Assembly: GCA_944321735.1 (NCBI GenBank)
Contig: CALUMK010000003.1
Coordinates: forward strand, 1-64,000
Reading direction: 5' to 3'
DNA: 64,000 nt
From: an uncultured Bacteroidales bacterium
GTDB taxonomy: Bacteria; Bacteroidota; Bacteroidia; Bacteroidales; P3
Positions within the stretch are counted from its first letter, which is position 1, and each line of letters starts with the position of its first letter. Under the pieces are notes generated by a model. The model was given only the letters and a program-made list of their open reading frames with translations. It was not told the DNA's origin and searched no databases. Of this stretch, positions 44,392 to 53,492 are shown in pieces. The position numbers were made by a program, and so were the translations under genes.

Positions 44392-45975
44392 TTAAAGGAC
44401 ATGGCTGCTTGGTTCTATCTTCCAATCCGTTATGTTCCGTTTTTCGGTATCGAAATTGATGCCCACCTTGACTACGGGCAGTTTGCCGAGCGCGAAGCGG
44501 CTGGCATAGTCCCGGCTGTCGATCTGGCTCATGGCGGCATCGGCATCCTTGTTCATCTTCAGCTCGATCAGGTAGAGGGTCTTAGGCGTGCGCAACACGA
44601 TGTCGATGCGGCCTTTGGCGGTCCGAACCTCCACATCCGCATAAGCCCCTAACAGGCTGAAAATGATATAGAGCACTTGTTGGTAATGGCCTTCGTAATC
44701 GGTATTGTCGCAATAGGGTATCGTGGATAGGAACGTTTGGATTTCCTGCAGGCAGTTCTCCATGTCGTCTTTTTGCAAGGCGCGTGCCATGGCGATAATA
44801 GCCATCGAAGTCTGCCGGGTGTCGGCGGTCAGGTAATACGGAATCAAGCTCCGCATCAGTCCCAAGCGGACTTCCTTGTTGGGGATACCCAAAGTGTATA
44901 TCGGGAAGTCGGTATCTCCCTTTTTTATGGTGACATATCCGCTCTGGTACAGCAAGGGAATAATGCTGGTCATCCTTTCCGTCGGGGCATCGAAATCTTC
45001 CGCTATGGCTTCCATCGGCTGTCCTAATTTGCTGGGGGGCATTTCGAATTTTTGGAGCATTTCAAGCAGGAAGGTCGGTGTGCCGCTGCCGAACCAGAAG
45101 GAGTCTGTCTTGCCCTCGCTGAATGCTCTGAGCAGGCTGTAGGGATTGTATATGTCCGGCGAAGGCCAGCAGAAGTGGTAGCCGTCGTACATTTCCTTGA
45201 GCTTGGCAATGGCCTCGTCTGGGCTGATGCCCAGCTTTTGGGCCAGGATGTCGATGTCGGGCTGCATCTGGTCGAGCATTTCATCCTGGCTGATACCGCA
45301 GAGGGCGGCGTAGTCGGGATGCATGCTGATGTTGGAGATGTTGTTCAGCTCGCTGAAGATGCTCAGCTGGGAGAACTTGGTGATGCCGGTGAGGAAGACG
45401 AAGCGCAGGTAGGGGTCGCAAGCCTTCAAGGGGCTGTAGAAGTTCCGCATCACGTCGCGCAGTATGGGAAGGTTTGTTTCTTCATGCACCACGTCCAGGA
45501 GAGGGGCATCGTATTCATCGATTAGCACCACTACCTGTTTCCCGGTTTGCCTGTAGGCCTGTTGGATCAGGCGGGTCAGCCTGTTGTTGAGACCGCGCAA
45601 TTCCTGTGTCAGGGCATATTGGCTTTCATAAGCTTGCAGCTGGAAGTCAATCATGCTTTCAAGCTGCTCCTTGTCAACGTGCTTGGCCAGGCTCATGTCG
45701 AAGTGCAGCACGGGGTATTGTTCCCATTCGGTCTCCAAATTCTCGATGGCCAAGCCGGAGAAGAGATCCTTCCTGCCTTCAAAATAGCTGTGCAAGGTGG
45801 AGACCAACAGCGACTTGCCGAAACGGCGCGGACGGCTCAGGAACATATAATTGCTGTCCGAGTGGGTCATGCGATAGACATATTCTGTCTTGTCGATATA
45901 GAGGAAATTGTTTTCCCGTAGAATTGAAAATGTCTGTTTTCCTACCGGGTACCGTCTTTTCGCTGTCGCTTCCAT
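44392..45975 (-). CDS. AAA-ATPase-like protein with PD-(D/E)XK nuclease tail, copy A
   Basis: A 527-residue protein of the AAA-ATPase-like (PF09820) plus PD-(D/E)XK (DUF1703) architecture. Walker A lies in [14 protein letters not shown] (about 47-60), Walker B in [13 protein letters not shown] (about 148-160), and the nuclease D...ExK in [19 protein letters not shown] near residue 468. These genes are very abundant in Bacteroidales, often in multiple copies; the function is unproven. It follows copy B by 4 bases. Long blocks are identical to copy B and others differ sharply. Confidence 0.88.
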   Translation of the reverse strand: MEATAKRRYPVGKQTFSILRENNFLYIDKTEYVYRMTHSDSNYMFLSRPRRFGKSLLVSTLHSYFEGRKDLFSGLAIENLETEWEQYPVLHFDMSLAKHVDKEQLESMIDFQLQAYESQYALTQELRGLNNRLTRLIQQAYRQTGKQVVVLIDEYDAPLLDVVHEETNLPILRDVMRNFYSPLKACDPYLRFVFLTGITKFSQLSIFSELNNISNISMHPDYAALCGISQDEMLDQMQPDIDILAQKLGISPDEAIAKLKEMYDGYHFCWPSPDIYNPYSLLRAFSEGKTDSFWFGSGTPTFLLEMLQKFEMPPSKLGQPMEAIAEDFDAPTERMTSIIPLLYQSGYVTIKKGDTDFPIYTLGIPNKEVRLGLMRSLIPYYLTADTRQTSMAIIAMARALQKDDMENCLQEIQTFLSTIPYCDNTDYEGHYQQVLYIIFSLLGAYADVEVRTAKGRIDIVLRTPKTLYLIELKMNKDADAAMSQIDSRDYASRFALGKLPVVKVGINFDTEKRNITDWKIEPSSHVL

Positions 45976-45979
45976 TTTT

Positions 45980-47557
45980 TTATTTTGAATTTGGTTCTAT
46001 CTTCCAATTCGTTATGTTCCGTTTTTCGGTATCGAAATGGATGCCCACCTTGACCACGGGCAGTTTGCCGAGCGCGAAGCGGCTGGCATAGTCCCGGCTG
46101 TCGATCTGGCTCATGGCGGCATCGGCATCCTTGTTCATCTTCAGCTCGATCAAGTAGAGGGTCTTAGGCGTGCGCAGCACGATGTCGATGCGGCCTTGGC
46201 GGGTTCGGCTTTCAATGTCAACTTCAAAGCCGAGCATAGCAAAGATGGCGCAGAGAAGTTGCTGGTAATGCCCCTCGTAGTGCGTGTTTTCGCTGTAAGG
46301 CAGGCTGCCTAACAAGGTCTGGAGTAGCTCCAGAGCCGTATTCATGTCCTCTTGCCGCAAGGCCACGCTCATTTTGGCGGCGGTAGTGTTGGCTTGCGGG
46401 CCGGATGCTTGCAGGTAATAGGTCACGATGTTGCGCATCAGGCCGGTGCGGATTTCCTGGTTGGGAATGTTGAGCTGGTACAGGCCCGAATCTTTGTCGT
46501 AGCCTTTTACGGTAAGGTATCCGCTTTGGTAGAGCAAAGGCGTGATGTTGGTCAGGTTCTCAGTGGGGGAATCGAAATCGCTTTTCAGTACTTCTTGATT
46601 GGAGACCAACTGCGTCGGGGATATGTTGAATTTGTGCAATAGCTTGATTAGATGGGTGGGGGTGGCCGTTTCAAACCAGAAGGCATCTAATTGGCCCTCG
46701 CTGAATGCCCTGAGCAGGCTGTAGGGATTGTATATGTCCGGCGAAGGCCAGCAGAAGTGGTAACCGTCGTACATTTCCTTGAGCTTGGCAATGGCCTCGT
46801 CGGGGCTGATGCCCAGCTTTGGGGCCAGGATGTCGATGTCGGGCTGCATCTGGTCAAGCATTTCATCCTGGCTGATACCGCAGAGGGCGGCGTAGTCGGG
46901 ATGCATGCTGATGTTGGAGATGTTGTTCAGCTCGCTGAAGATGCTCAGCTGGGAGAACTTGGTGATGCCGGTGAGGAAGACGAAGCGCAGGTAGGGGTCG
47001 CAAGCCTTCAAGGGGCTGTAGAAGTTCCGCATCACGTCGCGCAGTATGGGAAGGTTTGTTTCTTCATGCACCACGTCCAGGAGAGGGGCATCGTATTCAT
47101 CGATTAGCACCACTACCTGTTTCCCGGTTTGCCTGTAGGCGTGTTGTATGAGGTTTTTGAGCCGGGTATTGGCTTTTGGGGAATCGGCAGCAAGGCCGAA
47201 TTGCCTTTCGTGGTCGGCCAACTGGCTGGAAAGCATGTCTTCCAAATCCTCTTTGAGCATGTGCTTGGCCAGGCTCATGTCGAAGTGCAGCACGGGGTAT
47301 TGTTCCCATTCGGTTTCTAACTTCTCGATGGCCAAGCCGGAGAAAAGATCCTTCCTGCCTTCAAAATAGCTGTGCAAGGTGGAGATTAACAGCGATTTGC
47401 CGAAACGGCGCGGACGGCTCAGGAAATTGTACTTGGCATCAGCATGAGTGAGGCGATAGATGAGGTCTGTCTTGTCTATATACAAGTACCCGTTTTTCCT
47501 GAGTTCGGCAAAATTCTGCCTGCCTACCGGGTACCGTCTTTTCGCTGTCGCTTCCAT
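45980..47557 (-). CDS. AAA-ATPase-like protein with PD-(D/E)XK nuclease tail, copy B
   Basis: A 525-residue paralogue of copy A, with the same Walker A ([12 protein letters not shown]), Walker B ([13 protein letters not shown]) and C-terminal ELK nuclease motif ([19 protein letters not shown]). It diverges from copy A at about residues 80-130 and 290-450, between nearly identical blocks. It sits 79 bases downstream of rfbA inside the polysaccharide operon. Confidence 0.88.
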   Translation of the reverse strand: MEATAKRRYPVGRQNFAELRKNGYLYIDKTDLIYRLTHADAKYNFLSRPRRFGKSLLISTLHSYFEGRKDLFSGLAIEKLETEWEQYPVLHFDMSLAKHMLKEDLEDMLSSQLADHERQFGLAADSPKANTRLKNLIQHAYRQTGKQVVVLIDEYDAPLLDVVHEETNLPILRDVMRNFYSPLKACDPYLRFVFLTGITKFSQLSIFSELNNISNISMHPDYAALCGISQDEMLDQMQPDIDILAPKLGISPDEAIAKLKEMYDGYHFCWPSPDIYNPYSLLRAFSEGQLDAFWFETATPTHLIKLLHKFNISPTQLVSNQEVLKSDFDSPTENLTNITPLLYQSGYLTVKGYDKDSGLYQLNIPNQEIRTGLMRNIVTYYLQASGPQANTTAAKMSVALRQEDMNTALELLQTLLGSLPYSENTHYEGHYQQLLCAIFAMLGFEVDIESRTRQGRIDIVLRTPKTLYLIELKMNKDADAAMSQIDSRDYASRFALGKLPVVKVGIHFDTEKRNITNWKIEPNSK

Positions 47558-47636
47558 TTTTACGCTATAAAGTTTTTGCTTTTAAGCAATTGTATCCTGT
47601 TATTTCCGGATTTTCAGATGGCGTGGCTCTCCCGAT

Positions 47637-48539
47637 TTAATCCAAATACTGCTGCGTCCGTTCCACTTCCTCCACCACTTTGAGCAAGTATTGGCCGTAA
47701 GGGTTCTTCAGCATGGGTTGGGCCAGCTGCCGCATCTTTTCGGCGGAAATCCAGCCTTTGCGGAAAGCGATTCCTTCAAGGCACGCTACTTTCAAGCCCT
47801 GGCGCTTTTCGATGACTTCCACATACGTACTGGCTTCGGCCAAGGAGTCGTGCGTGCCGGTGTCTAACCAGGCAAATCCGCGGCCTAAGGTCTTTACCTT
47901 GAGTTCCTTGTCTTCCAAAAAACGTTGGTTTACCGTTGTGATTTCCAATTCCCCACGGGCGGAAGGCTTGATGTTCTTGGCTACATCCACCACCTTATTC
48001 GGGTAAAAGTAGAGCCCCACTACCGCGTAGTTCGACTTGGGCTTGGCCGGTTTTTCCTCGATGCTCAGGCAGTTGCCCTCTTTATCGAATTCGGCCACGC
48101 CGTAGCGTTCAGGGTCGCTGACCCAGTATCCGAAAACAGTGGCCTTGTGTTCCTCCTCGGCGGCGCGGACGGCATCTTTGAGCATGACTGTGAAACTGTT
48201 GCCATGGAATATATTATCCCCCAATACCAGGCAGACCGAATCGTCCCCGATGAACTTTTCCCCGATGATAAAGGCTTGTGCCAGGCCATCGGGCGAGGGC
48301 TGTTCGGCATATTCGAAATGCACCCCGAAATCGTTGCCGTCGCCTAACAGCCGTTGGAAGCCAGGCAAATCTTGCGGCGTGGAGATGATCAGGATTTCCC
48401 GTATGCCGGCTAACATCAGCACCGAGATGGGGTAGTAAACCATCGGTTTGTCGTAGATGGGCAGCAGCTGCTTGCTGACGCCTTTGGTAATCGGGTAAAG
48501 ACGGGTTCCTGAACCGCCTGCCAAGACAATACCTTTCAT
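47637..48539 (-). CDS. rfbA: Glucose-1-phosphate thymidylyltransferase
   Basis: A 300-residue nucleotidyltransferase making dTDP-glucose from glucose-1-phosphate and dTTP. It begins with the family motif [20 protein letters not shown] and [15 protein letters not shown], and has [11 protein letters not shown] and [19 protein letters not shown]. It makes the substrate of the RfbB half of the upstream fusion gene, from which it is separated by 166 bases. rfbC and rfbD are not in the window. Confidence 0.96.
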   Translation of the reverse strand: MKGIVLAGGSGTRLYPITKGVSKQLLPIYDKPMVYYPISVLMLAGIREILIISTPQDLPGFQRLLGDGNDFGVHFEYAEQPSPDGLAQAFIIGEKFIGDDSVCLVLGDNIFHGNSFTVMLKDAVRAAEEEHKATVFGYWVSDPERYGVAEFDKEGNCLSIEEKPAKPKSNYAVVGLYFYPNKVVDVAKNIKPSARGELEITTVNQRFLEDKELKVKTLGRGFAWLDTGTHDSLAEASTYVEVIEKRQGLKVACLEGIAFRKGWISAEKMRQLAQPMLKNPYGQYLLKVVEEVERTQQYLD

Positions 48540-48705
48540 TTTTTATTGATTTTAAGTGCGTTGGTTTGTTGTTGGGATGACACGGATTCGATTTCCTTGA
48601 GACCGCCTTTTGAATCGGGATCCAATCCGGCCGGATTCTGGCAAATTGCATCTGCAATGCTTCGGTCGGGTTCGGGCAGCCCGTTGTTTGGGCGGCTCGG
48701 ACGCC

Positions 48706-50460
48706 TTATCTTCCTTTGTACATTTCCTCGTAGTACTTCTGGTAGTCGCCGCTGGTCACATTGTCCATCCATTCCTGGTTGTCCAAGTACCATTGAACGG
48801 TCTTTTCGATGCCTTCCTCGAATTGCAGCGAGGGTTCCCAGCCGAGTTCCGTGTGCAGTTTGCTGGAATCGATCGCGTAGCGCATGTCGTGTCCTTTGCG
48901 GTCGGTCACGTAGGTAATCAAGTCCAGCGAATGGCCCTCGGGATTGCCCAAGAGACGATCCACGGTCTTGATGATGACCTTGATGATGTCGATGTTCTTC
49001 CATTCGTTGAAGCCGCCGATATTGTAGGTGTCGGCAATCCGGCCTTTGTGGAAGATGAGGTCGATGGCACGGGCATGGTCCTCTACGTAAAGCCAGTCGC
49101 GCACGTTTTCTCCTTTGCCGTAGACCGGAAGGGGCTTTTTGTGTCGTATATTATTGATGAACAGTGGGATTAGTTTTTCCGGAAATTGGTACGGACCGTA
49201 GTTGTTGGAGCAGTTGGTCACTACGGTCGGCATTCCGTAGGTGTCGTGGAAAGCCCGTACGAAGTGGTCGCTCGAAGCCTTGCTGGCCGAATAGGGGCTG
49301 TGCGGGTTGTATTTGGTGGTTTCTTCAAAGAAATCGTCCCCATAGACCCGGTGTGCGCTGTGTTCCGACTTGATGCCTTCGGGGTGGGTCAGTTCCAGCG
49401 CCCCATAGACTTCGTCGGTGGAGATGTGGTAGAAACGTTTGCCTTCGTATCGCTCGGGCTGGGCTTCCCAGTAGAGCTTGGCAGCTTGCAGCAGGCTCAA
49501 TGTGCCCATCACGTTGGTTCTGGCAAAGGTGAACGGGTCTTTGATGCTGCGGTCCACATGGCTTTCGGCGGCCAAATGGATGATGCCGTCCACATGGAAT
49601 TTTTCCATCAGCTGGCAGATGGTCTCGAAATCGCAGATGTCGGCCTTCACAAAGGAGTAGTTCGGCTTGTTTTCGATGTCTTTCAGGTTGGCCAAGTTTC
49701 CGGCATAGGTCAATTTGTCCACGTTGATGATGTGGTAGTCGGGGTACTTGTTGACAAACAGCCGGACTACGTGCGATCCGATGAACCCGGCACCGCCGGT
49801 GATGATGATGTTCCTTTTGTATTCCATGTTGTAATCGGGCTTTTTCTTGTTTTGTATTTGATTGTATTTTTGTTTGTTGTCTTTGATTAATTGGATGTAT
49901 TCCGGTTCTACTTCCACGCCTACCGACAATATGCCGGGCAACTCTATTAAGAGGCGTTTTGTTTTCGAGCCTCGAATGGAGAGCAACCTGCCTTCGTATC
50001 CGTTCAGCGGTCCTCCGATAATCCGGATCATCTGGCCGCATTGCGCCGCGCTCAATTCGCCTGGCAGGTAGAACCGGGGCGTGTCGGAGGCTTCCACTGC
50101 ACCGATGAAACGCTGCATGTCCTTGTCCTTGACCACCATGGGCTGGCAGTAAGCGCCTCGAACATAACGGTATTGCAGGGTCGGGGTACGTTCCACGATG
50201 GGATCCAAGATGCTGCGGGTGGCATGGGCAAAGAGCAAATCCCGGACAAAAGGCTTCTCTTCCCGGATTTGCGCGCCCCGGCGGGTGGCGATTCGCCAGC
50301 GCATGGGTGTGAAGACTTCGATATGGGCCTCTGCCAGTTGTTTGTATGCGGGCAGTTTGGCATTGGCTCTTTTCAAATCCCGCATCACGAACCATTGGGG
50401 CGTTTCTTCCTGCGGTTTTTGCTCGGCTGGGAAAAGGATCGGCTGAGAGGTCGTGTGCAT
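48706..50460 (-). CDS. Fusion of UpxY-type antiterminator and dTDP-glucose 4,6-dehydratase
   Basis: A continuous 584-codon frame. Residues about 18-195 match UpxY/NusG-like antiterminators: WFVMRDLKRANAK at the start, LLFAHATRS, and a KOW-type segment, IRIIGGPLNGYEGRLLSIRG. A short N/Q/K-rich linker (196-211) leads without any stop into RfbB (212-584), with IITGGAGFIGSHVV, HISTDEVYG and YSASKASSDHFV. UpxY proteins let RNA polymerase read through their own capsule operon; RfbB makes dTDP-4-keto-6-deoxyglucose. The ATG at 49,827 could still start RfbB separately. I prefer ATG 50,460 over TTG 50,478. A real fusion and a lost stop codon are both possible. Confidence 0.85.
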   Translation of the reverse strand: MHTTSQPILFPAEQKPQEETPQWFVMRDLKRANAKLPAYKQLAEAHIEVFTPMRWRIATRRGAQIREEKPFVRDLLFAHATRSILDPIVERTPTLQYRYVRGAYCQPMVVKDKDMQRFIGAVEASDTPRFYLPGELSAAQCGQMIRIIGGPLNGYEGRLLSIRGSKTKRLLIELPGILSVGVEVEPEYIQLIKDNKQKYNQIQNKKKPDYNMEYKRNIIITGGAGFIGSHVVRLFVNKYPDYHIINVDKLTYAGNLANLKDIENKPNYSFVKADICDFETICQLMEKFHVDGIIHLAAESHVDRSIKDPFTFARTNVMGTLSLLQAAKLYWEAQPERYEGKRFYHISTDEVYGALELTHPEGIKSEHSAHRVYGDDFFEETTKYNPHSPYSASKASSDHFVRAFHDTYGMPTVVTNCSNNYGPYQFPEKLIPLFINNIRHKKPLPVYGKGENVRDWLYVEDHARAIDLIFHKGRIADTYNIGGFNEWKNIDIIKVIIKTVDRLLGNPEGHSLDLITYVTDRKGHDMRYAIDSSKLHTELGWEPSLQFEEGIEKTVQWYLDNQEWMDNVTSGDYQKYYEEMYKGR

Positions 50461-50841
50461 CTTTTTACCGGGATTCAAGCATCAGCGATACGGTGCGTTT
50501 GAGGCATTATGTGTTTTGTGCCATCCGGGGAAGGCTCGTTTTTGAAAAGACAATACTTCTAATCCTGGCTGGATGTGTATAAAGCTGCAATCCAGTCAGT
50601 TAAATGGTTGTTTGTAAGAAGTTGCACTTTTTCCCCCCTTGTCATAGCGGCTTTCTCGTCCTTGAGGGCAAACCGTTGGTTTGTTCCCCAAGGCCAAAGG
50701 ATTTTTAGCTTTAAATTATGACTTTACGTAGTGCGTTTATTTGTTTTTTGATTGGTAATCAAATTGATGTTATCAAGTGCTTCGTGCTAAAAACGTAGTC
50801 TTCCCGACAAATCAAAATGGCTTCCTAAAGCGTACATTTGG
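50461..50841 (-). promoter_or_regulatory. 5' leader of the polysaccharide operon, with hairpin
   Basis: About 350-380 untranslated bases between the promoter and the UpxY start. An imperfect hairpin at 50,660-50,693 pairs CCTTG with CAAGG and AAACC with GGTTT around a small loop, without a U-tract. UpxY proteins act on such leaders of their own locus, so this may be the loading or pausing site. That role is inferred. Confidence 0.55.
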
Positions 50842-50875
50842 CAAAGGTAAGCAAAACTCTCGATGCTTGTGCAAT
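50842..50875 (-). promoter_or_regulatory. Promoter of the polysaccharide operon
   Basis: On the minus strand: ATTG (50,875-50,872), 22 bases, then TACCTTTG (50,849-50,842). The -7 box is perfect, the spacer is slightly long. No inverted repeats flank it, so it does not look like an invertible capsule promoter. Confidence 0.6.
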
Positions 50876-50961
50876 ATTTTCAAGGATATTTTTTGAGGTT
50901 AGAAGGACGTGAGTTCCCTTTTCTGGATGCTTGCATGGGCTTTTTCGAAAATCGGCGCATT

Positions 50962-52275
50962 TCATAGGCGGGCATCGACATCTTCTCTCGGCAGTACCCC
51001 TTTCACATCGTAGACCACGCCTTCGGACGGCTTTCTTAGGAATTTTCGTACCTCTATGCCTTGGAATGCCGAGTGTGCCACGCCGAGAATGACGGCGTCG
51101 TATCGCCCGTGCAGTCTTTCCAAGTCTGAGCCTTGAATCCGGATGCCGTATTCTTCCTCCACCTTCAACGGGTCGGCCCAGGGGTCGAAGACTGTGATGC
51201 GGGATGTGTATTCGTGCAGCGTGTGGTAGATATCCACGATTTTGGTGTTTCGGATGTCCGGGCAATTTTCCTTGAAGGTGACTCCGAGAATCAGAATCTC
51301 CGCGTCTTTGACCCTTACTCCTTTGAGGTTCATGGATTTGATGGTCTGGTTTGCCACATAGTCGCCCATGCCGTCGTTGAGGCGTCGCGCCGAGAACATG
51401 ATGCGGGGCAGCACGCCATAGACTTGGGCTTTTTGGATCAGGTAATATGGATCCACGCTGATGCAATGTCCGCCTACCAGCCCCGGGTTGAGCTTGATGA
51501 AGTTCCATTTGGACGAGGCTGCTTCGAGGACATCGTGGGTGTCGATGCCCATCGCATTGAAGATTTTGGCCAGCTCGTTCATGAAGGCGATATTGACATC
51601 TCGTTGGGCGTTTTCTATGATTTTGGAGGCTTCGGCAACCCGGATGGAGGGGGCTTTATGGGTGCCGTTGACCAGTACCGAGCGGTAAACGCTGTCGATG
51701 AGATCGGCTGTCTCTTCTGTGGATCCGGAAGTTACTTTCTTGATTTTCTCGACCGTATGTTCCTTGTCTCCCGGGTTGATGCGTTCGGGGCTGTACCCTG
51801 CAAAGAAGTCCTGGTTGAAACGTAAGCCGGAGACATTTTCGATGACCGGCAGGCATTCCTCCTCGGTGACGCCGGGATATACGGTGGATTCATAGACTAC
51901 GATATCGCCGGCCGAGATGACTTTTCCCACACTTTCGCTCGCGGCTCTGAGCGGTCTCAGGTCGGGGCGGTTGTTCTCATCCACGGGCGAAGGGACGGCC
52001 ACCACGTAGAAGTTGCAGTTTCGGATTTCTTCGAGGGAAGAAGTACAGCGGAGACCGGCATCCAATGCTTTTTGCAGGAGCGGGTCTTCCACTTCCAAGG
52101 TGCTGTCGTGGCCGTGCATCAAGTCTTCTACCCTGGATCTGTCCAAGTCGTAGCCTATGGTCGGGTAGCGGGTCGAGAACAGCCTGGCCAGTGGCAGTCC
52201 CACGTAGCCCAGGCCGATGACGGCGATTCGCAGGTTATTGAGGGTTGGAATGCTCGGAGTGTGCTTGTTTGGCAT
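50962..52275 (-). CDS. Nucleotide-sugar dehydrogenase (TviB/WbpA-like)
   Basis: A 437-residue UDP-sugar dehydrogenase of the TviB/WbpA group, distinct from Ugd in this window. It has RIAVIGLGYVGLPLARLF at residues 15-32, YESTVYPGVTEEECLPV, FAGYSPERINPGDKEHT, and the catalytic cysteine in LVGGHCISVDPYYL. It probably oxidises a UDP-N-acetylhexosamine to the uronic acid for surface polysaccharide. The frame is open 18 codons earlier; the ATG at 52,275 is chosen. It precedes the UpxY-RfbB promoter and may be part of the same cluster. Confidence 0.9.
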   Translation of the reverse strand: MPNKHTPSIPTLNNLRIAVIGLGYVGLPLARLFSTRYPTIGYDLDRSRVEDLMHGHDSTLEVEDPLLQKALDAGLRCTSSLEEIRNCNFYVVAVPSPVDENNRPDLRPLRAASESVGKVISAGDIVVYESTVYPGVTEEECLPVIENVSGLRFNQDFFAGYSPERINPGDKEHTVEKIKKVTSGSTEETADLIDSVYRSVLVNGTHKAPSIRVAEASKIIENAQRDVNIAFMNELAKIFNAMGIDTHDVLEAASSKWNFIKLNPGLVGGHCISVDPYYLIQKAQVYGVLPRIMFSARRLNDGMGDYVANQTIKSMNLKGVRVKDAEILILGVTFKENCPDIRNTKIVDIYHTLHEYTSRITVFDPWADPLKVEEEYGIRIQGSDLERLHGRYDAVILGVAHSAFQGIEVRKFLRKPSEGVVYDVKGVLPREDVDARL

Positions 52276-52366
52276 GGCGATGTTTTTGTGTGCCGCTTCT
52301 TGTTCGGGATAGCTTCTTGCCTGTGGCAAGGTGGATCGCCTGGTCTTGCTGGCGGCAGTAAATTTG

Positions 52367-52374
52367 CAAAGGTA
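52367..52374 (-). promoter_or_regulatory. Candidate -7 box for the nucleotide-sugar dehydrogenase
   Basis: The minus strand reads TACCTTTG, matching TAnnTTTG, 92 bases before the ATG at 52,275. No clear -33 box is seen at the right distance. Confidence 0.45.
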
Positions 52375-52439
52375 ACATTATTTCGGCCATGTCTGAGCCT
52401 GTTTCCAGCTTTGCCTGGAACTTCGCGCCCCCCCCTTGC

Positions 52440-53492
52440 TTAGCGGTTTTTCCGGTAGAGCCGTCCTTGGTATGTGTCCCGTTCTTCCAAGCGTTTCTCT
52501 ATCATTTGCAGCACTCTGTCGGCGCGAACCATGCCGAATGTGGGGCCGGCCTGAAAACGGGGCGGGGCCTCTCCGGAGAATCGTTCCATGCAGATGTCGG
52601 GAGAGAGCCGTTCCAGGAAATCAATCACAAAGTCCACATACTCGGTCAATTCAAAAAAGCGGAACAAATCGGGATTCAATGTATATTCTTTTTCCAAAGC
52701 CGTGCCTTTGATGATTTGCAGCTGGTGCAGCTTGAGGGTGCGCATGGGGAGCGTGGAGAGGATTTCGGCTTGCATCAGGTCTTCTTCCCGGCTTTGCGAA
52801 GGCAATCCGAGGATAAGATGTGTCCCGGTGGAAATCCCTCTTTCATCGGCTGAGGCAAAAGCGCGGCGGGCGCATTCGAAATCATGACCCCGGTTCATCC
52901 ATTGCAGGCTTTTGTCGTAGCAGCTTTCGATACCCATTTCAAGATGCACGATGCAGCGTTCCGAAAGCTTGGCCAAGTAGTCCAGGATTTCTTCGTTGAC
53001 GCAATCCGGCCGGGTACCGATGGCAATGCCCGCTACGTCCGGTACGTTCAAGGCCTCTTCGTAGCGGGCTTTCAGTACGTCCAATGGCGCGTAGGTATTG
53101 GAAAATGCTTGGAAATAAGCAATGTATTTCAGGCTTTTCCTGTACCGCCAGGCGTGAAACGACTTGCCTTCCTCCAGTTGGATTCGAATCGGTTTGCCGG
53201 GTTCGCAATAGGAGGGGTTAAAGGCTGAGTTGTTGCAGAACACGCATCCGCCCCGGCCTTTGCTTCCGTCCCGGTTCGGGCAGCTGAAACCCGCATTGAC
53301 CGAAAGTTTTTGCAAGCGTGTTCCGAAGCGGCAACGCAAGAAGTCGCTGTATGCATTGAACCTGCGGTTGTTGCCCCAATGGAAGAGAGGACTGGCCGCC
53401 ACTTTGGTTCTGAACATGCCTGTTTCTTTGGATCCAGAGGTAATCCCGCTTTCGTTTGCAGTAGAGTCTATCTCGTTAAATTCCTCAGTCAT
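52440..53492 (-). CDS. Radical SAM protein, TIGR01212/YhcC family
   Basis: A 350-residue radical SAM protein with the family's spaced cluster C71-x11-C83-x2-C86 (FSCPNRDGSKGRGGCVFC). It has an EIL/TLP-type C-terminal SAM fold and a GTHLILGLPSQ segment. YhcC members are of unknown function. Residues 1-40 extend beyond typical homologues; the ATG at 53,492 overlaps the upstream porin stop by 8 bases, which supports coupling. Confidence 0.87.
   Translation of the reverse strand: MTEEFNEIDSTANESGITSGSKETGMFRTKVAASPLFHWGNNRRFNAYSDFLRCRFGTRLQKLSVNAGFSCPNRDGSKGRGGCVFCNNSAFNPSYCEPGKPIRIQLEEGKSFHAWRYRKSLKYIAYFQAFSNTYAPLDVLKARYEEALNVPDVAGIAIGTRPDCVNEEILDYLAKLSERCIVHLEMGIESCYDKSLQWMNRGHDFECARRAFASADERGISTGTHLILGLPSQSREEDLMQAEILSTLPMRTLKLHQLQIIKGTALEKEYTLNPDLFRFFELTEYVDFVIDFLERLSPDICMERFSGEAPPRFQAGPTFGMVRADRVLQMIEKRLEERDTYQGRLYRKNR

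Noticed and set aside
49325..50395. 356-codon minus-strand open frame
   Set aside because: Shadow of the UpxY-RfbB fusion in another frame.
50461..50950. Invertible promoter like those of Bacteroides capsule loci
   Set aside because: No inverted repeats of useful length flank the promoter and no invertase gene is near.
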